The notes below the pieces were generated by a model, which had not been told where the DNA came from, ran no database searches, and was given only the letters and a program-made list of their open reading frames with translations. A stretch of 56,440 nucleotides of DNA from Promethearchaeia archaeon (lineage in GTDB: Archaea > Asgardarchaeota > Lokiarchaeia > Sigyniarchaeales > SOKP01), in contig JAHQWK010000005.1 of assembly GCA_029856145.1 (NCBI GenBank), positions 1-56,440 of the forward strand, in the 5' to 3' direction. Below are positions 8,683 to 18,281 of the stretch, piece by piece. The translations under genes were made by a program, and so were the position numbers. Within the stretch, counting starts at the first letter, position 1; the number at the start of each line of letters is the position of its first letter.

Positions 8683-8824
8683 CTAAATAACAATAAATTT
8701 CAATTTTTATCTATTTTCAATTTAATTTTTATGAATCTGCTTTCAATTTCGATGGAAAATATATTAATTATTAAATCATAGTATTCTATATTAATATTAA
8801 AATGTCAGTTAATTAATGTAAATT

Positions 8825-9829
8825 ATGTCTAAAGAGATAAAAGGAATTATTGTTAGTCGTTTAATCGTTTTGGTCTCGATTATATTAGTTCCAATAGCAA
8901 TATTTTTTATCTATAACTTTGTTAGTTTTAATTTATGGTATTCAAACGATCCAGTATTAACAATCATCGTAGTTAAAATTATATGCCCTTTTATTTTTAG
9001 TATTTCATGGTTATTCTTTTTGATTCTTTTCATTCATCGCTTTGCTAATACTCTTGACGATGTTGATAAAACAATTAGTGTCGTTCCATCCAGGTTAAAA
9101 TTTTTTTATGGGATAAATGCTGTTTACCTTATGGCAATCTTTATTTTTCCCGCAATTACTCCAGTTATTTCTATTCTTAGCTTTGCTTCTATGGCATGGC
9201 GATTAACAACCTTTAGGAAAAAAGTGTGGGAGGAAGATACAAAAACCTCGACTTTTACATGGATTATGATGGGCCTAGCATCAATAATTCCCATTTTCTG
9301 CTCTGTAAGTGTGATACCCGAATTTTTTGTATTAGCAGATTTCTTATGGAATGATATATGGGTTCCTTTACTTCCTTATCTTTTTAAAATTTCATATTCG
9401 TTATTTACTGCTTTAGCGATTGGAGCTTTTATACTTTTATTTTATAATTCGGGTATAAGTGAATATGAACAATTCTGGGTTAAAACTTCAAAAAAGCAAA
9501 GGGTTTGGAATATTAAAATACTTGAAATAATACTTTTTGCTTTTTTTTTGTATTTAGATTTACTAGAGTTTGATGTAATTAATCTGTTCTATATAATGGG
9601 TTTTATTTTCATTATTATCACTTCAATTGTTAATTTTATTCAAGGTAAATCTAAAGTAAAAGGTTTTAAAAGTCATTTATTCGGATATCTCATTGCAACT
9701 GTGTTTATAGGGTCAAATGTACTCTTTACAACTGAAGATTTTTCAGAAATTTTACGAGTGTGGAGCTTGGTAATTTCAGCAATATTATACATTATCGTGT
9801 TTTTTTATACTTTCTTACAAGCTGAATAA
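8825..9829 (+). CDS. Polytopic integral membrane protein, unknown function
   Basis: The 334-residue protein consists almost entirely of about nine hydrophobic helices, beginning near residues 10-32 and ending in a Tyr/Phe-rich helix at the C-terminus. The longest polar loops are short and contain basic residues (for example around residues 130-145 and 210-225). No transporter signature or catalytic motif is recognisable. It follows the zinc-ribbon membrane protein on the same strand with a 142-base gap and precedes the large surface protein, so this part of the window appears devoted to the cell envelope. Confidence 0.6.
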   Translation: MSKEIKGIIVSRLIVLVSIILVPIAIFFIYNFVSFNLWYSNDPVLTIIVVKIICPFIFSISWLFFLILFIHRFANTLDDVDKTISVVPSRLKFFYGINAVYLMAIFIFPAITPVISILSFASMAWRLTTFRKKVWEEDTKTSTFTWIMMGLASIIPIFCSVSVIPEFFVLADFLWNDIWVPLLPYLFKISYSLFTALAIGAFILLFYNSGISEYEQFWVKTSKKQRVWNIKILEIILFAFFLYLDLLEFDVINLFYIMGFIFIIITSIVNFIQGKSKVKGFKSHLFGYLIATVFIGSNVLFTTEDFSEILRVWSLVISAILYIIVFFYTFLQAE

Positions 9830-10128
9830 AAATAATTTGCACATTATAAATTTAATCATGGATCAACTATTTTAATTAAATTTTAAGCCCTTTTTCTTAA
9901 AAATAGAAGAGAAATCTTCAAAATATTGTGATAAATAAAATTATTAGAAAAGAATAATAATAAATTCAAAGATATAATCATTTATATAATTTTTATCAAT
10001 TTAACTTAATGAATCTTGGAATCCTATTGAACTTTTTAAAGATTCTATTATATTAGAATAAAAACTATTAAAAATTCATATTTTGATTATATCCTTAATA
10101 TAAAACTTAAATTTATAATTAAAAAAAT

Positions 10129-12234
10129 GTGAAAAATATGAAAAATTTAAATACAAAATCGTTGATGGTCTTTGCAATTCTCCTTTCTTCTGTAGTAGCT
10201 ATGCCTATGGTAGCTATGGGACAAGAAAATGATGATCCTTTCAATTTTGATCAAGTTGATGTTGGTATCTTCGATGGTTTCAGAGGAGGATTTGGTGCCA
10301 TCTTTGGTGATCACTTAGGATATGGAGGAAAAATATTAGGCTCTTTATTTGAAACACTATTTCTTCAAGGTTTGAATCTTACTAAACATGAGATGTTAGG
10401 TAATGTGTTTGTTTTAAGCGCTAATCGAACGAGTTATGAACGAGGTACATATAATTTTGATGATGAAGGTGATATAAGAGATATATATGTCGCTCCTCCA
10501 GATTATGTGAATATGAGCGCCACAGAAATGATGACTGGAATGTCACCAGAGGAAATCGGGCATGCTTATTGTGTAGTAGAAAAACATGGTGAATTTGACT
10601 ATGAAGTTGAGGTTGGAGCTGCAGTTACATTAATTATTTGGGATAACGATCGTTCATTTATTACAGCTGTAAATAAACTACTCAATTTCTTCAAACGAAT
10701 AATGACATATCAGTTTGAGGGTAGACCATTAAACCTAGACATTATTCGGGAGGGGATTTCCTTGCTTACGTGGTTTTTAATTCATATCAACGATATTTTT
10801 ACTGGAGATGAACTATTTATTATGAATCCTATGACATGGCAAAAACTTGATATTATGCCGAGTAATGACGCAGGTAAAGAATTTAGTATTACGAAGAATT
10901 GGTATATAACAGGTAATGATACAGATCATCTCAATGACCAAGCTATGGAAACTCTAACAAATGGAGATCTTTTATTAGATGATTGGAATACTACGGCTCA
11001 AAATAGAAAGGATAGTTATATGGAATGGCTTTTGACTCCAACTCAAGGGGAGGTTGCAGAAACATTTTGGACTCAATTCTCATTTGACTTAATTCAACTA
11101 TGGGTCAAAAATTTTGAGATTCATATCGATGTTAGCGCAATCCTTAATGCCGCTACAGGTGGAGGTGGTGTAAGTCCAGAAGTAATTATTGCCAATGCTT
11201 TTGAAGGTTGCAATATTGATTTTTACTTATTTACACATCATTTAGCAGGAGCGTTTTTATATAATGATACAGATGCAAGTAGAGACATCTCTGCCGTTTA
11301 CACTCCTATAGTTATTGATGAAAATCACACGGTAAATGTGCCTACTAGCACTGAACTCACACACAGACTAATATTAGGACAGGTAAATGGTGGCTTCAAG
11401 TTTGATAAACCAGTAATTGATCCCAGTAATAAGAGCATTTCATGGGGAATCAATATCGTAGATTCTGATATCTCAGCTGTTCCTTTAGGTGTCGATCTAA
11501 CTTCTTACTTGAACGCACCAAAAGAGAATCTTGACTATATTCACTTTGGCTTCACATTTGAACCTTCAATTGATAGAGAGTTAGGTGCAGCACACGGATT
11601 AGTTAAATTAAATCAATTTTTTGCTCCTTGGAATAATCCTGATGGCTATTATGCAAACTCACCAATACCGGGTTTAGATCTCGCGATTATTTATGTATCT
11701 ACTGTTCTACATTTTGAACTTGATATAAGAACTCAAGGTGAAATTCCTGAAGAACCCGAGACAATATTGGAACAAAGACATTATAATAATACACTTCATA
11801 AATTATTGATTGGAAATTATATTGGCAAAGGTGCTCAGGAGGAGTTAGAATTTGTTGACATTGCAGGTCCAGATTATGACTATGGTAATGAAACAACTAG
11901 TAGATTAAACGCTCCGGCAAGTACTAGCATTATTCCACTTGGTGTTTGGTTAATGGAACATGAAAGACACGATACGTATGTAATAGCAGGAGGAGAGGAA
12001 GTAAGTACTTTTTCATCAGATATCAGAATCCAAACTGAATTAAGTGTTATGGTTTATGCTGTGTGTTATCCTGAGTTTGAGGATGGGTCTGGTATATGGC
12101 ATGACCCTACTTTCTCTGTATATATGGTCTTCCAAGGAGAAGGATTCTGGGCCCTGGTAGTATTAATTGCTGGAGTCGGATTAGTCGGAGTGGCAACTAT
12201 TTTGATCAAAAGGAGAAAAGACAGAAGATTTTAA
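10129..12234 (+). CDS. Large secreted, membrane-anchored surface glycoprotein
   Basis: The 701-residue protein has a Sec-type signal peptide (basic start, hydrophobic core over residues ~12-28, A-M-G-Q cleavage-like end). It also has one C-terminal transmembrane helix (about residues 673-694) followed by a basic stop-transfer tail (K-R-R-K-D-R-R-F). The ~640-residue extracellular part contains about ten N-x-S/T sequons, consistent with heavy N-glycosylation, and several acidic strands. I do not recognise its domains. The topology matches a cell-surface or S-layer-associated protein. Translation may start at GTG 10129 or at ATG 10138. Its long A/T-rich upstream region (9830-10128) contains nothing else visible. 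Confidence 0.7.
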   Translation: MKNMKNLNTKSLMVFAILLSSVVAMPMVAMGQENDDPFNFDQVDVGIFDGFRGGFGAIFGDHLGYGGKILGSLFETLFLQGLNLTKHEMLGNVFVLSANRTSYERGTYNFDDEGDIRDIYVAPPDYVNMSATEMMTGMSPEEIGHAYCVVEKHGEFDYEVEVGAAVTLIIWDNDRSFITAVNKLLNFFKRIMTYQFEGRPLNLDIIREGISLLTWFLIHINDIFTGDELFIMNPMTWQKLDIMPSNDAGKEFSITKNWYITGNDTDHLNDQAMETLTNGDLLLDDWNTTAQNRKDSYMEWLLTPTQGEVAETFWTQFSFDLIQLWVKNFEIHIDVSAILNAATGGGGVSPEVIIANAFEGCNIDFYLFTHHLAGAFLYNDTDASRDISAVYTPIVIDENHTVNVPTSTELTHRLILGQVNGGFKFDKPVIDPSNKSISWGINIVDSDISAVPLGVDLTSYLNAPKENLDYIHFGFTFEPSIDRELGAAHGLVKLNQFFAPWNNPDGYYANSPIPGLDLAIIYVSTVLHFELDIRTQGEIPEEPETILEQRHYNNTLHKLLIGNYIGKGAQEELEFVDIAGPDYDYGNETTSRLNAPASTSIIPLGVWLMEHERHDTYVIAGGEEVSTFSSDIRIQTELSVMVYAVCYPEFEDGSGIWHDPTFSVYMVFQGEGFWALVVLIAGVGLVGVATILIKRRKDRRF

Positions 12235-12257
12235 ATTCAAATTAATTTTTTATACTC

Positions 12258-12275
12258 TTTTTTTTATTTTTTTTT
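12258..12275 (+). terminator. Long T-run terminator after the surface glycoprotein gene
   Basis: Runs of eight and nine T are separated by a single A just downstream of the stop codon at 12234. This is the most extended + strand T tract in the vicinity and a typical archaeal termination signal. Confidence 0.5.
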
Positions 12276-12419
12276 CATTTTATTGAGTTTTTAGATATTT
12301 TATAATGATTTTTATAAAAAAATAAGATTTTTCAATTTCCTTTTCTTATAAAGTTATAAATTTTGATAAATCTAAGTGACATAAAGATAATAATTATTTT
12401 CAAATAATGTGAATCATAA

Positions 12420-14210
12420 ATGACATTAAAAATGCAACAGCCCTTTTATGTTGACGAGAATAAACGCTGGTTTAAGAAGTGGTGGCCAAAAGGAGTTCCT
12501 TTAAATACTAATTTTGAAGAGAAAACAATAAATGAATTATTAGATGAACAAGTTGATAAATATAAAGATGAGAAATTCATTTGGTTTTTAGACGCATGGA
12601 TTACATATAAACAATTCCAAGATTACGTGAAATCATTTGCTACAGCATTAGTGAATTTAGGAATTAAAAAGGGGGATGTTATAGGAATTTTTTTACCTAA
12701 TTGTCCCCAATATATTGTTGCCTATTTTGCTATTACACGAATAGGAGCAATTGCTAGCGGAATTAATCCTACTTACCAACCGGTAGAAGTTCATCATCAA
12801 TTCGATATTACTAAACCGAAAATGCTTATCGTATTAGATGCTTTATATGAATCATCGATAAAACCAATAATTCAAGAGTCAACAATAGAGCATGTTATTT
12901 ATACAAATCTTACAGATTTAACAAAAATAAAAGGTGTAAAAAAGGCAATTGGAAAATTTGTAAAAAAAATTCCTTCTGGAAAAGTTGATTTTCCAGGTGC
13001 TTTAAAATTTAAAGAACTCTTAAATACAGAACCAAACGTTCCAAAAGTGAATATTGATGTAAAGAAACATCCCGCAACATATATTATGACAGGTGGTACA
13101 ACAGGGTTACCAAAAGCTGCTGTTTTAAATCATTTTAATATCGTTTCAAATGCTTTACAATGCAAATTATGGTTAGGGGGGGAAAAACCAGGAATTGGAA
13201 ACATAGGGATCTTACCCTTATTCCATAGCTTTGCTCATACTATTGTAATGAATACAACTTTAACTATTGGGGGGTGGATAATGCTTTTTCCGACTCCTCC
13301 TTCACAAGCGGAATTGTGTGAGCAAATAGAAAGACTTCCTTGCAAGGAAGGATTAATTTATGCCGGTACTGAGATTATATTTAAAAGATTGGCTGAGCTT
13401 AAAAATCTTAAAAGGAGATTTCCAGGGGTAATGGGAAAATTAATTTTATGTATTTCTAGTGCAGGTCCATTGCATGAACCCGTTAGAGATGCATTTGTTA
13501 AAAACACGGGAGGTAGAATTGTAGAAGGCTATGGTTTATCAGAAGCTAGTCCTGCTGTAAGTGCAGGAAACTTATTTGGTGAAAGCCCGGTTGGAAGTAT
13601 AGGGATGCCTTTTCCTGGAACAGAGTGGGGAATTTGGCCTATTGATGATTTTTCTAAGGGTCCAATATGTTTAGGAAATCCAGAAGATAAAAATTTTGGT
13701 ATTGAAAATAGTGGCGAAATATGTATTACCGGGCCTCAAGTTATGTTAGAATATCTCAATGAGCCTGAAGAGACATCAAAAACAATTTTGGAGTATGAAG
13801 GTAAAAAGTGGCTTTTAACTGGAGATATTGGTTTAATGAACGAGGATGGTACAATTGAAATAAGAGATAGAAAAAAACAACTCATAAAATGTAAAGGATA
13901 TTCTGTTTTTCCCAAAGAAATTGAGGAATTATTAATGAAACATCCGGAGATTACAGAAGCGGCTGTTGCAGGACTTCCTGATCAAGAATACGGAGAAATT
14001 ATTAAAGCTTGGGTTGCGATTAAGGAAGATTGTGATTGTTCACCTCAAAAAATAAAAGAATGGGCAAATAATAATATGGCACATTATAAAGTACCTCACA
14101 AGGTAGCAATAATCGGCGAGCTTCCCCATAATTTAATTGGAAAAGTTCAGAGGAGAGTGTTACAAGAGTCAGATCCTATATGGAAAGAAAAATATGAAAA
14201 AAATCAATGA
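12420..14210 (+). CDS. Long-chain acyl-CoA synthetase / AMP-dependent ligase
   Basis: The 596-residue adenylate-forming enzyme activates a carboxylic acid as acyl-AMP and transfers it to CoA. Visible motifs are the P-loop M-T-G-G-T-T-G-L-P-K near residues 223-232, E-G-Y-G-L-S-E-A-S-P, the L-T-G-D-I-G aspartate, the hinge D-R-K-K-Q-L-I-K-C-K-G, and the catalytic Lys in G-K-V-Q-R-R near the C-terminus. The length fits FadD-like enzymes. The gene is alone on its strand segment, so the chain length of the substrate is not indicated. In Asgard archaea such enzymes could serve fatty-acid oxidation or use of exogenous acids. Confidence 0.9.
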   Translation: MTLKMQQPFYVDENKRWFKKWWPKGVPLNTNFEEKTINELLDEQVDKYKDEKFIWFLDAWITYKQFQDYVKSFATALVNLGIKKGDVIGIFLPNCPQYIVAYFAITRIGAIASGINPTYQPVEVHHQFDITKPKMLIVLDALYESSIKPIIQESTIEHVIYTNLTDLTKIKGVKKAIGKFVKKIPSGKVDFPGALKFKELLNTEPNVPKVNIDVKKHPATYIMTGGTTGLPKAAVLNHFNIVSNALQCKLWLGGEKPGIGNIGILPLFHSFAHTIVMNTTLTIGGWIMLFPTPPSQAELCEQIERLPCKEGLIYAGTEIIFKRLAELKNLKRRFPGVMGKLILCISSAGPLHEPVRDAFVKNTGGRIVEGYGLSEASPAVSAGNLFGESPVGSIGMPFPGTEWGIWPIDDFSKGPICLGNPEDKNFGIENSGEICITGPQVMLEYLNEPEETSKTILEYEGKKWLLTGDIGLMNEDGTIEIRDRKKQLIKCKGYSVFPKEIEELLMKHPEITEAAVAGLPDQEYGEIIKAWVAIKEDCDCSPQKIKEWANNNMAHYKVPHKVAIIGELPHNLIGKVQRRVLQESDPIWKEKYEKNQ

Positions 14211-14480
14211 TTTTCTTATAAAATTTTTAAAATGTTATTTAAACTTTTAAGATATCATGTGGAGTGTGCTTTTACCATTATCTTTAAGGGATCTAGTTAA
14301 ATATTCTTATAGGCATTTTTAAGTAGGAAAAAGATAACTATTCAGTATATTTCAAAACATAGAAGATTCTAGTAGAAAGATAAATAAAGAAGATGTTTCT
14401 AGTTTAATCGAACATAAATTTTTATTAAGATATATGGTTTTTTTTAATATAGTAAAAACAAAATCGAGTGTTTTTTAAAT

Positions 14481-15416
14481 TTGTCTGAAAAATCAGAAAT
14501 AGAAAAACTATTAATAGAAGGTGCGAAATTAGAAGCATTAGAAATAACGGATTCAAAACTTCAATTAGTTGATAAAGTTATTCAAGATTTTGCGCCAGAA
14601 ATTGCGTTTTTGTATCAATTTAGGGATGACGAATCAGAAGAACAACAGATAAAAACAGGGCGCCTTCATGAAAATCGCATCTTAGGTATACTCCTAAAAT
14701 TCTATTTAGAAGGAAAGAATAAAATTACTACGGGAGAAGTAGAGGATGAATATAAAAGATATTTTAAAGAAATTGCGCGATCTACTATCTCAACTTATTT
14801 AAATATGCTAAAGAAGGAATCTACTTTATATAAAGAAAGAGATGGAAGAATTGTATATTATATTTTTTATGAAGATCCTCCAGGTGGTATTAAACCTTTC
14901 TGGTTTACTCGATTGTTTTGTATAATTCCTGCGTATTTTGAGAGAGCAATGAATTTTTCTCCTTTATATATAGATGCTGGAAAATATGTGAAACAAAATA
15001 TTGAGGATTATAGCAGAGAAAATCTTAATCTTTTAATTAGAAATTTCAAATTTATTGCTGGTTTAATAATTCTAAATATTTTCAAAAATCGTGTTTCAAA
15101 ATGTATACTTTGCCAATTCAGTAAGAGAGAAATATATAAAAAATTAGAAGAAATAATGGATGTTGCTGTCAAAGATAGATCAGACGTTTTGCCCGAAGAA
15201 CTCTTTGAGCTCATCGAGAAATTCTCAGAAATACCTATTTTCAATGGAATCAATATCGAAAGGGCTGATATCGAAAAGGAAATTGGCAAAAAAATACTAA
15301 GACATGCAGATCTATATAAAAAAGATCTTGATTTTCAAATTATGGTATCACTTAGAAGAAAAGATTTAAGATTGAAACAAAAATTAGCTTTGGAAGAGCA
15401 ACATATCGATTCATAA
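14481..15416 (+). CDS. Winged-helix-like protein of unknown function
   Basis: The 311-residue soluble protein starts with TTG (no in-frame ATG for ~100 residues). Residues ~60-130 look like a winged helix: helix, a second helix after T-T-G-E-V, a recognition-like helix R-S-T-I-S-T-Y-L-N-M-L-K-K, and a wing with Y-K-E-R-D-G-R-I-V-Y-Y. The C-terminal ~180 residues are mainly helical and include a single C-I-L-C pair. It could be a DNA-binding regulator, but no known family was recognised. It converges with the small GTPase gene at 15498, and the upstream 270 bases hold no other gene. Confidence 0.5.
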   Translation: MSEKSEIEKLLIEGAKLEALEITDSKLQLVDKVIQDFAPEIAFLYQFRDDESEEQQIKTGRLHENRILGILLKFYLEGKNKITTGEVEDEYKRYFKEIARSTISTYLNMLKKESTLYKERDGRIVYYIFYEDPPGGIKPFWFTRLFCIIPAYFERAMNFSPLYIDAGKYVKQNIEDYSRENLNLLIRNFKFIAGLIILNIFKNRVSKCILCQFSKREIYKKLEEIMDVAVKDRSDVLPEELFELIEKFSEIPIFNGINIERADIEKEIGKKILRHADLYKKDLDFQIMVSLRRKDLRLKQKLALEEQHIDS

Positions 15417-15497
15417 TTTGAAAATTTATTAAAAAAATATTACTTTTTTTTAGGAATTAGTGATAAATTTATCCACTAGCGAAAGGCTTGGATATAC

Positions 15498-16028
15498 TTA
15501 TAATAAATTAGACTTTTGTAGCATTAAACGTGATAAAGCTTCAAAAGTTTCTTCCACATTTTCACCTGTCTTCGAACTACATTCTATAAAACCATCTACG
15601 CTTCTAGATTTTGCAATATTAATACCTTCATCTCCTGTAACTTCACGATCATCAAGGAGATCTGCTTTTCCCCCTACGACAATAACAGGAAATTGATCTT
15701 CTGCTCGAAGTTCTCTTCTAATTACCATTAGCCAATCATCTATATGTGCAAGGGAACTATAATTTGTAACATCATACATAAATAGGGCTCCATTAGCACC
15801 ACGCACGTATGTTGGTAATAAAAATCGAAATCTTTCTTCTCCACCAAAATCCCAAATTTGCAGTTTTATCCTTTTTCCGTTGATTTCCAAACTTTTAACC
15901 TCGAAATCAACACCTATAGTCATTTTGGAATCTGATTTAAATAAATTAGTCAAGAATCTTTGGGTAAGGGTAGTTTTTCCGCACCCGGCATCTCCAAAAA
16001 TCACAATTTTATAAGTTGCATCATACAT
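15498..16028 (-). CDS. Rab-like small GTPase with atypical G3 and G4 motifs
   Basis: The 176-residue Ras-superfamily protein has G1 G-D-A-G-C-G-K-T-T (residues 12-20), the switch-I Thr at T37 in T-I-G-V-D, and G5 C-S-S-K-T-G (151-156). Two motifs deviate. G3 reads W-D-F-G-G-E-E, so the position of the catalytic Gln is Glu64. G4 reads G-G-K-A-D instead of G-N-K-x-D, with Gly120 replacing the base-contacting Asn. This suggests slow intrinsic hydrolysis and altered nucleotide affinity, although the rest is intact. There is no C-terminal Cys for prenylation. It stands alone with a long A/T-rich upstream region (16029-16304) in which no gene is seen. Confidence 0.9.
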   Translation of the reverse strand: MYDATYKIVIFGDAGCGKTTLTQRFLTNLFKSDSKMTIGVDFEVKSLEINGKRIKLQIWDFGGEERFRFLLPTYVRGANGALFMYDVTNYSSLAHIDDWLMVIRRELRAEDQFPVIVVGGKADLLDDREVTGDEGINIAKSRSVDGFIECSSKTGENVEETFEALSRLMLQKSNLL

Positions 16029-16304
16029 TTGTTAAGTTACCTTCCTCTATTAGATTAATTTATGATTGGAAATGCCTTTGAGTATTTTGGTTTTATTTAA
16101 AGAGAGTTCTTGTTTTTTTGATTTGATCACTATTAAGATTTCTATATTTAATATCTTTTTCTATATATTTAAAAAATTTTGAAGTGATATATAAAAAGAT
16201 TGTAATATATGTTTAAAATTTTTTGTCATTCAAATGTATAGATTTGTCAATAAAGATAGTGGGTTTAATCAAGTTTAATAAGCTATTTATTGTTAAAACT
16301 TCAT

Positions 16305-16562
16305 TCAAGACACCTCTACAGATACTGTTACCACAGCATTACAAACAATTATATTATCTGAACTATCTCCAAGTTCTTTGATCATAATACCTTTAGCAAC
16401 TAATCCACCATTTACCACCTTAATTGATTTTTCACCGAAAGGTATTGCTTTTAAAACTTTCTTTTCATCAATACTTTCCGGATATGGTGCGCCAATCTTT
16501 ACATGAACTTTCATTTTTAATAGATCTTTGGGTTCCTTTAATCCACAGATCTCTGTTAACAC
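16305..16562 (-). CDS. Small unknown protein; frame extends upstream without a normal start
   Basis: The 85-residue reading frame from GTG at 16562 encodes an alpha/beta protein with K-V-H-V-K-I-G-A-P-Y-P, G-G-L-V-A-K-G-I-M-I and a final V-V-T-V-S-V-E-V strand. The frame stays open for 27 further codons to 16643 and reads like protein there (V-F-I-N-D-D-C-T-N-A-A-I-K-A-V-K-N-A-I), but that stretch contains no ATG, GTG or TTG. Either an ATT near 16643 is used, or a frameshift or sequencing error hides the real start. The family is not recognised. It is divergent from the dehalogenase-like gene. Confidence 0.55.
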   Translation of the reverse strand: MLTEICGLKEPKDLLKMKVHVKIGAPYPESIDEKKVLKAIPFGEKSIKVVNGGLVAKGIMIKELGDSSDNIIVCNAVVTVSVEVS

Positions 16563-16755
16563 TATTAAACAATTATTTGAAATTGCATTTTTAACCGCTT
16601 TAATAGCAGCATTGGTGCAATCATCATTAATAAATACTTGAATTTAATAAAATTCAATGAGATGTACAATAAAAAATAAAATATTTTGCTTATTTTTTAC
16701 TTTAAACTATATTCAATGGATAAATCTATATCTAGAACTAAAGTGAAATGAGATT

Positions 16756-17874
16756 ATGGTTAAAGAAAAGGAAAAAAATCCTTATGAAATAAATGATAAA
16801 GTCTACAAGCGTTTTAAGCAGAAAAATAACATGTTGTTTAGAAGATTGTGGGATAAATCTTTATCAACTTACCATCAAATGATTGATACTAATATCGAGA
16901 AACACATTGAATCAAAGAAAGATGGTTATTCAAGGATAGATTTTGCGTTAGTAGCGGCGGGTTGGACTGTATACGAAAGATTTCCTTATGCATTTACGTG
17001 GGAAAGGAAAGATTTGATGGATATTGGGTATGGAGTAAATTGGATGAAATCAAAATATATAATTGAAAATTCGAAGAGTTTCACGAATTATATAAAAAGA
17101 GCAGCAAAGTTCTATGGAGCATCTTTAGTAGGCGTTGCCAATGTTAATGCAAAATGGATCTATAAGACAGGATTTAAGAGACCTGATCAAACTAGTGAAG
17201 CTGAAGCAAAGAAGGAAGTTCGTGGAGGAAAGGCTGCAAATTCGATGTACGATCAGCCTATAAATTTGCCAAATGGGATTAATAAAGCAATCGTGATGGC
17301 GATAGAAATGGATCAAGATGCAATTTCGACAGCACCAGCTCAACCAGCAGCCGCAGCCTCAGCAATTGCATATTCAAAAATGGCGTTTATTATCTCATGT
17401 TTGGGTGAATTTATTAGAAATTTAGGATATAGGGCTATTCAATGTGGTAATGATACTGCTCTTAGTATACCATTAGCAATTGATGCGGGTCTCGGAGCTT
17501 TAGGTAGGAATGGGCTACTACTTACTCCTGAACTTGGACCGAGAGTGCGTATATGTAAGGTCTTTACAGATATGCCATTAATTTCTGATGATCCAAACCA
17601 AGAATTCATAGCAAAAGTTAATAATTATTGTAAGAATTGTTCTAAATGTGCCGAGGCTTGTGAAACCAATGCAATTACAAAAGAGGAGGATCCTACATTT
17701 AAACCGGCTACCATTTCTAACAATCCTGGAGTTAAGAAATATTATGTTGATGTAGAAAAATGTTTTGAATATTGGATAGAAAACAGCAGTGATTGTGGAA
17801 ATTGTATTGCAGCATGCCCTTTTTCAAAAATTGTTAAATATCTTACACCCAATGAATTTTGGAGTAAAATATAA
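16756..17874 (+). CDS. Reductive dehalogenase-like / QueG-like corrinoid iron-sulfur protein
   Basis: The 372-residue cytosolic protein combines a corrinoid-binding part with two cubane motifs. Residues ~224-275 (G-Y-R-A-I, G-N-D-T-A-L-S-I-P-L, D-A-G-L-G-A-L-G-R-N-G-L-L) closely follow the reductive dehalogenase/epoxyqueuosine reductase core. Cysteines 292, 295, 298 and 302 form one ferredoxin-type cluster site, and 336, 347, 350 and 354 the second. There is no twin-arginine signal peptide and no RdhB-type anchor gene nearby, unlike respiratory dehalogenases. It may act in cytosolic dehalogenation or another B12-dependent reduction. RdhA-like genes have been reported from Lokiarchaeia. The reaction remains open. 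Confidence 0.75.
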   Translation: MVKEKEKNPYEINDKVYKRFKQKNNMLFRRLWDKSLSTYHQMIDTNIEKHIESKKDGYSRIDFALVAAGWTVYERFPYAFTWERKDLMDIGYGVNWMKSKYIIENSKSFTNYIKRAAKFYGASLVGVANVNAKWIYKTGFKRPDQTSEAEAKKEVRGGKAANSMYDQPINLPNGINKAIVMAIEMDQDAISTAPAQPAAAASAIAYSKMAFIISCLGEFIRNLGYRAIQCGNDTALSIPLAIDAGLGALGRNGLLLTPELGPRVRICKVFTDMPLISDDPNQEFIAKVNNYCKNCSKCAEACETNAITKEEDPTFKPATISNNPGVKKYYVDVEKCFEYWIENSSDCGNCIAACPFSKIVKYLTPNEFWSKI

Positions 17875-17933
17875 TTCAATCTTTAAATTATAACTTCTTT
17901 AAGAAGATAGAAAAAAAAGGGAAAACCCTTAGT

Positions 17934-18281
17934 TTAATATTGCTTATACTCACCTTTATACCAAGAACGTTGGGTTTTTCTAAGATTATCAGGCATGTCT
18001 TCATATGGAGATATTTCTTCATGGAGTTTACAGTCAACGCCATAGCGTTTGTTTGTTTTAAGGTGAACATATCCCGTTTTTGATATTCCATTAGCCGCTC
18101 TTAAGGCTGTGCGCCTCGTTATTAAAGATGCCCCTTTTATATAAAAGTACCTCCATTTCTCATCATCGTTAACAAGTTCTATGAATATTCCTTCGTTCAT
18201 ATCTGCGTCAGATTCGATTGGTACAAATTGACCTTTATCACTATTCCATTTTAGCATAAAATTATCTTTTTTTTCTGTCAT
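17934..18281 (-). CDS. Small unknown protein
   Basis: The 115-residue soluble protein is rich in charged and aromatic residues, with a beta-rich middle (G-I-F-I-E-L-V, W-R-Y-F-Y-I-K-G) and a basic segment R-R-T-A-L-R-A-A-N-G-I-S-K-T-G-Y that could bind nucleic acid. The C-terminus is Tyr/Lys-rich. It is not a family I can name. It converges with the dehalogenase-like gene and is divergent from ArgRS. Composition and an uninterrupted frame support a real gene; a shadow frame at 17888-18091 was discarded in its favour. Confidence 0.55.
   Translation of the reverse strand: MTEKKDNFMLKWNSDKGQFVPIESDADMNEGIFIELVNDDEKWRYFYIKGASLITRRTALRAANGISKTGYVHLKTNKRYGVDCKLHEEISPYEDMPDNLRKTQRSWYKGEYKQY

Noticed and set aside
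8316..8693. Minus-strand 125-residue frame opposite the zinc-ribbon membrane protein
   Set aside because: The + strand product has clear membrane helices and a zinc ribbon; the opposite frame is Ser/Phe-rich shadow sequence.
14211..14480. Gap between acyl-CoA synthetase and the winged-helix-like gene examined for RNA genes
   Set aside because: No tRNA-like or other paired structure was visible; only A/T-rich sequence.
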